This document shows, piece after piece, positions 62,415 to 64,000 of a stretch of 64,000 bases of DNA. The notes beneath the pieces were generated by a model. The model did not search any database and was not told the DNA's origin. It worked only from the letters and a program-made list of their open reading frames with translations. The stretch is from Methanoculleus marisnigri JR1. Its GTDB lineage: Archaea > Halobacteriota > Methanomicrobia > Methanomicrobiales > Methanoculleaceae. The stretch's first letter is position 1. Every line of letters begins with the position of its first letter. Where the stretch lies: NCBI RefSeq assembly GCF_000015825.1, contig NC_009051.1:558001-622000 (forward strand), written 5' to 3'. Made by a program: the position numbers and the translations under genes.

Positions 62415-62434
62415 GATATCGCCACGCACTGCCC
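62415..62434. repeat. Left end of the dispersed intergenic repeat
   Basis: GATATCGCCACGCACTGCCC is identical to 41673-41692. It lies about 180 bp from the right-half copy, with the order of the two ends inverted relative to the complete element. Confidence 0.65.
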
Positions 62435-62555
62435 CCGCCCCGAGGTGTGGGGTGAACTCCGGTGACCCACTCCCCTACTTTTAAGTACTCACGAAAGACA
62501 CCTTTACAGGCAAACCGGGGAATATCCGGGCAGGATAACCGGTCTGGTGGTTTTT

Positions 62556-63782
62556 ATGGAGTCTGGAGATCTCAAAATTGCGTGGGCGCGGCAGTACATG
62601 CCGGTGCTCTCGTCCATTCGGAAGCGTTTCGTCGAGGAGAAGCCGTTCTCCGGCATGACTATCGGCATGGCCCTGCACGTCGAGGCGAAGACCGCGGTAC
62701 TGGTCGAGACGCTCGCGGCAGGCGGCGCCGAGGTGCACATCACGGGGTGCAACCCCCTCTCGACCCAGGACGACGTCGCGACGGCGCTCGATACCCGGGA
62801 AGGGATTCACTCCTACGCCCGCCGGGGAGCCAGCGTCGAGGAGTACTACGCGGCCATCGACCGGGTGCTCGACGCCCGCCCCGCGATCACTATCGACGAC
62901 GGCATGGACCTGATCTTCCGCATCCACACCGAGCGGCGGGATGTGCTGGACTCGGTCATCGGCGGGTGCGAGGAGACCACGACCGGCATCCACCGGCTCC
63001 GCGCGATGGCACAGGAGGGGGCGCTCAGGTTCCCGGTCGTCGCCGTCAACGACACCCCGATGAAGCACTTCTTCGACAACGTTCACGGCACCGGGGAGAG
63101 TTCGCTTGCGTCGATCATGATCACGACGAACATCCTCATCGCCGGAAAGCGGTTCGTCGTCGCGGGCTACGGCTACTGCGGCCGGGGACTCGCGCAGAAG
63201 GCCCGGAGCCTCGGCGCCCGCGTCATCGTGACCGAGGTCGACCCCAGAAGGGCGCTGCAGGCGCACATGGACGGCTTTGAGGTCATGACGATGGACGACG
63301 CGACACACCTCGGTGACATCTTCGTCACCACCACCGGCAACACGAGCATCCTCACCGAACGGCACTTCCCGAAGATGAAGGACGGGGCGATCCTCGCGAA
63401 CGCCGGCCACTTCAACGTTGAGATCGACGTCGACTGGCTCGCGGCGCACGCGGATTCCACCGTCCACCGGGACGGCGTCGACACCTACGTGCTCGACGGC
63501 AAAGCCGTCCACGTCCTCGCCGAAGGGCGGCTCGTGAACCTCGCGACGCCGAAGGGCATGGGCCACCCCGTCGAGGTGATGGACCTGAGCTTCGCGGTCC
63601 AGGCGCTCTCCGCCGAGTTCATCGCGAAGCACGGCCGCGAACTCGCTCCCGGCGTGCACGACGTCCCGTCCGCCATCGATGAGGGGGTCGCGCGGCTGAA
63701 ACTCGACGCGCTCGGCCTCTCTATCGACCGGCTGACGCCCGACCAGGAGACCTATATGAGCAGCTGGACGATCGGGACGTAA
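62556..63782 (+). CDS. ahcY: S-adenosylhomocysteine (or S-inosylhomocysteine) hydrolase
   Basis: This encodes 408 residues from the ATG at 62556; an upstream GTG would add three residues. Family motifs are [41 protein letters not shown] (about 37-76), [22 protein letters not shown] (about 167), the NAD-binding [21 protein letters not shown] (about 206) and the C-terminal SWTIGT. It removes the product of SAM-dependent methylation. In Methanocaldococcus the homologue acts on S-inosylhomocysteine after deamination, and that may hold here too. A T run follows the stop. Confidence 0.93.
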   Translation: MESGDLKIAWARQYMPVLSSIRKRFVEEKPFSGMTIGMALHVEAKTAVLVETLAAGGAEVHITGCNPLSTQDDVATALDTREGIHSYARRGASVEEYYAAIDRVLDARPAITIDDGMDLIFRIHTERRDVLDSVIGGCEETTTGIHRLRAMAQEGALRFPVVAVNDTPMKHFFDNVHGTGESSLASIMITTNILIAGKRFVVAGYGYCGRGLAQKARSLGARVIVTEVDPRRALQAHMDGFEVMTMDDATHLGDIFVTTTGNTSILTERHFPKMKDGAILANAGHFNVEIDVDWLAAHADSTVHRDGVDTYVLDGKAVHVLAEGRLVNLATPKGMGHPVEVMDLSFAVQALSAEFIAKHGRELAPGVHDVPSAIDEGVARLKLDALGLSIDRLTPDQETYMSSWTIGT

Positions 63783-63788
63783 ATCCAC

Positions 63789-63795
63789 TTTTTTT
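63789..63795 (+). terminator. T run after ahcY
   Basis: Seven T residues start six bases after the stop codon, a likely transcript end. Confidence 0.5.
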
Positions 63796-63857
63796 AATAC
63801 AAATCTCTGTGCAATATCCGGGGTGGGAAAAACGGAAGGGCCGGGACCGATACGCCG

Positions 63858-64000
63858 TCAGGTCTGACAGGCGTCTCCGTCACAATTCATTCGTAATATG
63901 AACCCGTGGCCGCACTCGCAGCAGCGGTACTGCGCATACATGCCGCACCCGGGAGCGTTGACATTCCCCAGGAGTTCCCCCGGGGAGCCGCACCGGGGGC
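63858..64000 (-). CDS. Small zinc-ribbon-like protein, partial
   Basis: The last 143 bp read on the - strand give 46 residues ending at a TGA at 63858-63860. Cys residues are arranged as PRCGSPGELLGNVNAPGCGMY and YRCCECGHGF, with a final NCDGDACQT. The spacing resembles a desulforedoxin- or zinc-ribbon-type small protein. The start is beyond the window. Frame and codon use are consistent with a gene, but the family assignment is tentative. Confidence 0.55.
   Translation of the reverse strand, partial: PRCGSPGELLGNVNAPGCGMYAQYRCCECGHGFILRMNCDGDACQT

Larger units (their letters stand above)
61922..62555. other. Repeat-rich region between hisF and the SAH hydrolase gene
   Basis: These 634 bp contain a degenerate tandem array (61992-62156), a hairpin (62083-62099), the right half of the intergenic repeat (62162-62236), an AT-richer segment of about 150 bp (62255-62410) that looks unlike the surroundings, and the left end of the repeat (62415-62434). 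The promoters of the two divergent genes must also lie here. No gene was found. Confidence 0.6.

Overview
The window comes from a GC-rich hydrogenotrophic methanogen of the order Methanomicrobiales, most likely Methanoculleus or a close relative. The evidence is an archaeal ribosomal/SecY cluster, complete mcr, mtr and fwd/hdr operons, ftr, coenzyme B (Aks) genes, PGF-CTERM surface proteins, and overlapping ATGA/TGATG gene junctions in high-GC codons. No tRNA, rRNA, CRISPR array, integrase or transposase was found.

Layout: (1) 1-6104, end of the S10/spc-type ribosomal cluster (L32e, L19e, L18, S5, L30, L15), then secY, adkA, an EMC3/YidC-like insertase and cmk. (2) 6101-13644, an isolated pair of A-type ATPase genes (subunits C and D), a GyrI-like protein, an HDAC-family deacetylase, a secreted protein, and an ECF transporter operon (S, fused A-A', T) behind a TGTAC-type palindrome. 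(3) 13649-17810, a cobamide ABC transporter (btuC, btuD with an extra C-terminal domain, btuF with a PGF-CTERM anchor) and a TIM-barrel protein. (4) 17959-41450, a methanogenesis hub: a degenerate SelB-like protein, mtrEDCBAF-(A-G fusion)-H, mcrBDCGA, a ten-gene operon fwdG-fwdF-hdrC-hdrB-hdrA-mvhD-fwdD-fwdB-fwdA-fwdC, and ftr. Together these cover CO2 reduction to formylmethanofuran, formyl transfer, methyl transfer to coenzyme M, methane release and heterodisulfide reduction, but not the cyclohydrolase (mch) or the F420-dependent steps (mtd, mer). (5) 42366-50952, a nine-gene, almost fully overlapping operon: two tandem GIDDTDT-motif proteins (one resembling methanogenesis marker 11), a radical SAM protein, a ferredoxin-free TPP enzyme, AksA, AksD, AksE, an unknown protein and AksF. 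It makes 2-oxosuberate for coenzyme B and probably encodes later steps. (6) 50978-63782, endonuclease IV, two large surface proteins, tRNA-splicing endonuclease, TrpRS, PheRS alpha and beta, HisF and an S-adenosylhomocysteine hydrolase homologue. A zinc-ribbon gene runs off the right edge.

The two observations most worth following are these. First, mtrG is fused to a second corrinoid domain of MtrA, which lies in a 524-bp direct repeat of mtrA that differs at a single visible base. Second, the CoB operon contains uncharacterised enzymes, including a TPP enzyme that fits the unassigned 2-oxosuberate decarboxylation step. Dispersed non-coding repeats with inverted ends lie upstream of the CoB operon and upstream of hisF.
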